Assembly: GCA_964611195.1 (NCBI GenBank)
Contig: CAZSXA010000120.1
Span: 1 to 7,293 of the forward strand
DNA: 7,293 bases
Source of the DNA: JADLGL01 sp964611195
GTDB taxonomy: Bacteria; Pseudomonadota; Alphaproteobacteria; Rhizobiales; Kaistiaceae
Reading direction: 5' to 3'
Below, piece by piece: positions 5,104 to 7,293 of the stretch (position 1 is the stretch's first letter; every line of letters begins with the position of its first letter). The notes beneath the pieces are model-generated. The model was not told where the DNA came from, did not search any database, and was given only the letters and a program-made list of their open reading frames with translations. A program made the position numbers and the translations under genes.

Positions 5104-6696
5104 TCAGCCCTCCCGGGGCTTCTGCGCCGCCTTCATCTGTTTGCGCCGTTCGCGTTCGCGCGCCGCGAGCCGCTGGCGCTCGGCGATCGGGCGATACTCG
5201 GCCCGGAACAGCAGCAGGATCGGCGAGCAAATCGTTCGCGCCAGCCAGGTCAGCGGCATCGTCGCCCGCCTCAGGATCGGCGCCGGTGCCGCCGCCTGAG
5301 CCTCAAGCGCCCCGACGAACGCCGCGACCATGCCCTCGGTCCCGACGTCCGGCGGACAGACGAAGCGCTCGACGAACGCCTTCGAGCGGCGCTCGTCCGC
5401 GGCAGGATCGGCGAGCGATTGCGACAGGGCCGCCACGTGCTCGTCGAGATCCTTGGCAACGCGGACGAGACCGTCATCGGCATCGGCGAGATGGCTGAAA
5501 TGAATGGTGCCGGTCTGCGACACGGCGGTCTCGGGAAAGAGCACGGTGTGCACGGGCTTGCCGAGAATGGAGGCCTCGATCATCGCGGTCGTGTTGACGC
5601 CGACCACGGCGCGGCAATGATACATCGTGTCGAAATAGTCCGACTTGGCCTCGCGGCTCACCGGGTTGGCGCCGCCGAGCGGAAACACCGCGACATTGCC
5701 GATATCGCTGAGATCGGCGCCCGCCCAGATCGCCATATTGTAAGGATGCGGCCGGATCAGGATGCCGATCTCGGCAACCTTGGGGTCCGGCGAGTCGCGG
5801 AGCGCCCTCGCCCACCGCTTGATGACGGGTAACTCGTCCGCGGCGATGAAGGCCGACGAGCACAGGAACACGACGTAGTCGCGATCCGGATCGAGGCCGA
5901 CGCGGCGGCAGAAGGTGGCCTTGTCGCTCGTCGGCTCCCAAGTGAACCAGTGCTCGTAGCAGTGAGCGCCGGTTACCTCGACGCGGCGCGCCGGAATGCC
6001 GTGGAGTTCCATGGCTTCGTGCTTCTGCGCGTCGTTCCATACCAGCACACGGCCCGGCGTGCAATGCATCATGCCCTTGCTGGTGAGATTATCCCAGCTG
6101 GCAACGGCAAGCGCGGAGCGCACACCCAACTCGCTTGCCGCCTTGAAGTAGTCGAGCTGCCCCTCGCCGAAGCCGAGCAGCGGCGTCACCATGAAGACGT
6201 CCGCCTTCTCCTTGCGGACGATGTCCTTGATGTAGTCGCGCGGCGGCACGAGCCACAGGCCGAGGCGGACAAGGCGCGCGAATAGGGCGCGGCTCCACGC
6301 GCGCCGACCGATCGCCGCGACCCGCTTCTGGGTGGCCGGCTCAAGATAGCGTGCGGCCCGTTCGCGAAGGCTTTCCGAATCGGCGAATTCCGGCGCCGTG
6401 TAGCGGAGATAGTCGCGGATATGCTGCAGCCGCCGGCCTGCGACGGCGGTCAGCGTCAGCGGCTTCAGATGGGCTTTCGGGAACTGGCGCGGCTTCACCA
6501 TCTTGGGATGGTCGCGCATCACCTGATCGAGCTGCTCCTGCGCGGCGAGATCGGTGGTGGACTGCTTGAGATTCTCGTCGACCTTCACCCGGTCGAAACA
6601 GACTCGGACGAAATGGCCGCGCTCGGCGAGCGCCCGGATCACCCACTCGAAATTGCGGAAGTAGCCGACATTGCGCATGACGAACGCGACACGCAT
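5104..6696 (-). CDS. GT-B-fold glycosyl/glycerophosphotransferase-like protein, surface polysaccharide
   Basis: The protein has 530 residues. The ATG at 6696 has an excellent GGAGG 5 nt upstream and starts a Rossmann-type strand (MRVAFVMRNVGYFRNFEWVI). There is a GT-B-like layout: an N-terminal domain to about residue 215, with SWDNLTSKG at 200-208, then a C-terminal domain with RVLVWND and a strand/turn near 274-285. IRPHPYN follows at 314-320, then GVNTTAMIEASILGKPV at 366-382. The last two resemble the donor-binding region of CDP-glycerol glycerophosphotransferases, capsule (Kps-like) transferases and UDP-GlcNAc 2-epimerase relatives. A hydrophobic stretch (about 480-497) precedes a very basic C-terminal helix (499-530, RERERRKQMKAAQK), suggesting peripheral membrane attachment. 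There is no signal peptide. It lies downstream of a GT4 gene on the same strand and converges on ugd, which fits polysaccharide assembly. Exact donor and acceptor cannot be assigned. Confidence 0.75.
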   Translation of the reverse strand: MRVAFVMRNVGYFRNFEWVIRALAERGHFVRVCFDRVKVDENLKQSTTDLAAQEQLDQVMRDHPKMVKPRQFPKAHLKPLTLTAVAGRRLQHIRDYLRYTAPEFADSESLRERAARYLEPATQKRVAAIGRRAWSRALFARLVRLGLWLVPPRDYIKDIVRKEKADVFMVTPLLGFGEGQLDYFKAASELGVRSALAVASWDNLTSKGMMHCTPGRVLVWNDAQKHEAMELHGIPARRVEVTGAHCYEHWFTWEPTSDKATFCRRVGLDPDRDYVVFLCSSAFIAADELPVIKRWARALRDSPDPKVAEIGILIRPHPYNMAIWAGADLSDIGNVAVFPLGGANPVSREAKSDYFDTMYHCRAVVGVNTTAMIEASILGKPVHTVLFPETAVSQTGTIHFSHLADADDGLVRVAKDLDEHVAALSQSLADPAADERRSKAFVERFVCPPDVGTEGMVAAFVGALEAQAAAPAPILRRATMPLTWLARTICSPILLLFRAEYRPIAERQRLAARERERRKQMKAAQKPREG

Positions 6697-6853
6697 GGGG
6701 GCCTCCGGGTGAGCGACTTCGTCCGCGGCGCGGGCGTTCCTGGACCGCGAAGCGTATACCTCGCGACGCGGAAGAGCGATGCCGCGCGGCGGGCGTCATG
6801 TCAACGAGGGGGCGGCTGACTGGTTCGGCGCTGCCCTGCCCCAATCGTTCGGG
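6697..6853 (-). promoter_or_regulatory. Gap upstream of the GT-B gene with a possible promoter
   Basis: These 157 bp separate two same-strand polysaccharide genes, long enough for a separate promoter. The minus strand carries a perfect TTGACA hexamer at 6799-6804, but the hexamer 17 nt downstream (CATCGC) is a poor -10. A TATACG sequence further downstream is too far away to pair with it. The GGAGG Shine-Dalgarno of the downstream gene is at 6702-6706. No terminator hairpin or small gene is evident. Confidence 0.3.
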
Positions 6854-7293
6854 CTAGAGCGGACGCTCCAGCAACGCGGCAGTCCGCTTGCGATAGGCCG
6901 CGCGGCTGTGGCGTCGGTCAACGAAGGCGCGCGCAGCGTCGACGCGTTCGCGGCGGCGCTGTGCATCGGCAATGAGGTCGTTTGCCGCCGCCAGCGCGTC
7001 ATCCGGTTCGGCATAGACCGCCAGCTCGCCGAACGTCCCTTCGAACGACGGATCGAGCACCACCGGCACGCCGGCAGCCATCGCCTCCAGGATGCCGCGG
7101 CAGTTGAACTGCGGAGCGTCGCCTCGCGTCATGTAGATGTAGGCGTCGAGCCGGCTGAGGAATCGGTCGATCTGCTCCCGCCGCTTGAGAACGCCGACCT
7201 TCCAGAAACGCGGCGGCTCGCCCAGAATCTCGGCCGCACGATCGATGGATCCGAGGATCGAGACACGGTGCTCCTTCTGATCCGGGTAGACGG
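6854..7293 (-). CDS. Glycosyltransferase family 4-type protein, C-terminal domain (N-terminus beyond window)
   Basis: The frame is open through the right edge, so the ATG at 7132 is internal; about 145 residues are visible. They contain VSILGSIDRAAEIL, a helix with FLSRLDAYIY, then GILEAMAAGVPVVLDP and FGELAVYAEPDDALAAANDL. This is the donor-binding C-terminal half of a GT-B retaining glycosyltransferase (Glycos_transf_1/GT4 type), followed by a short charged helical tail. The family EX7E motif is altered: the residue eight before the Glu of ILEAM is Gln (QFNCRGILE), and the usual Gly of the motif reads Cys. This may be a clade feature, so activity is not excluded. It ends 157 bp upstream of the GT-B gene on the same strand, suggesting one polysaccharide cluster extending to the right. 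Donor and acceptor sugars are unknown. Confidence 0.8.
   Translation of the reverse strand, partial: VYPDQKEHRVSILGSIDRAAEILGEPPRFWKVGVLKRREQIDRFLSRLDAYIYMTRGDAPQFNCRGILEAMAAGVPVVLDPSFEGTFGELAVYAEPDDALAAANDLIADAQRRRERVDAARAFVDRRHSRAAYRKRTAALLERPL

Noticed and set aside
5104..5122. Hairpin AGCCC...GGGCT near the ugd/GT-B junction as a shared terminator
   Set aside because: Only 5 bp of stem, inside the GT-B coding end and with no T run on either strand.

Overview
The window is GC-rich (by eye about two-thirds G+C) and densely coding, with short gaps and clear Shine-Dalgarno sites. Codon use, gene families and the mix of polysaccharide and orphan ParA-like genes suggest an alphaproteobacterial chromosome, possibly Hyphomicrobiales/Rhodospirillales. 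That placement is inference; there is no rRNA or tRNA to anchor it. I see no insertion sequence, CRISPR array, tRNA, integrase or phage gene.

Left part (1-2101): two beta-propeller proteins of unrelated families meet tail to tail. The first is the 3' part of an FG-GAP (integrin-alpha type) repeat protein that enters from the left edge and ends at 962. The second, on the minus strand (956-2101), is an exported protein made almost entirely of eight WD40 repeats. Their ends overlap by 7 bp, and the last FG-GAP repeat of the first protein stops part-way through.

Middle part (2209-3478, minus strand): a compact two-gene unit with a 25-bp gap. It encodes an orphan ParA/MinD-type P-loop ATPase followed by a flavodoxin-like FMN protein. 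The WD40 gene lies 107 bp further downstream on the same strand and may have its own promoter.

Right part (3726-7293): surface-polysaccharide genes. UDP-glucose 6-dehydrogenase (ugd, plus strand) makes UDP-glucuronate and diverges from the ParA-like gene across a 247-bp gap. It converges, with only 13 bp between stops, on a 530-residue GT-B-fold transferase-like protein (minus strand). Upstream of that lies the C-terminal domain of a GT4-type glycosyltransferase, cut by the right edge. A simple reading is that Ugd supplies a sugar donor to a capsule, exopolysaccharide or LPS pathway whose transferases lie at and beyond the right edge.

The region looks mostly ordinary. The points most worth checking are the ParA-like/flavodoxin pair, the broken-off FG-GAP repeat at the convergent junction, the exported eight-repeat WD40 protein, and the altered EX7E motif in the GT4 protein.
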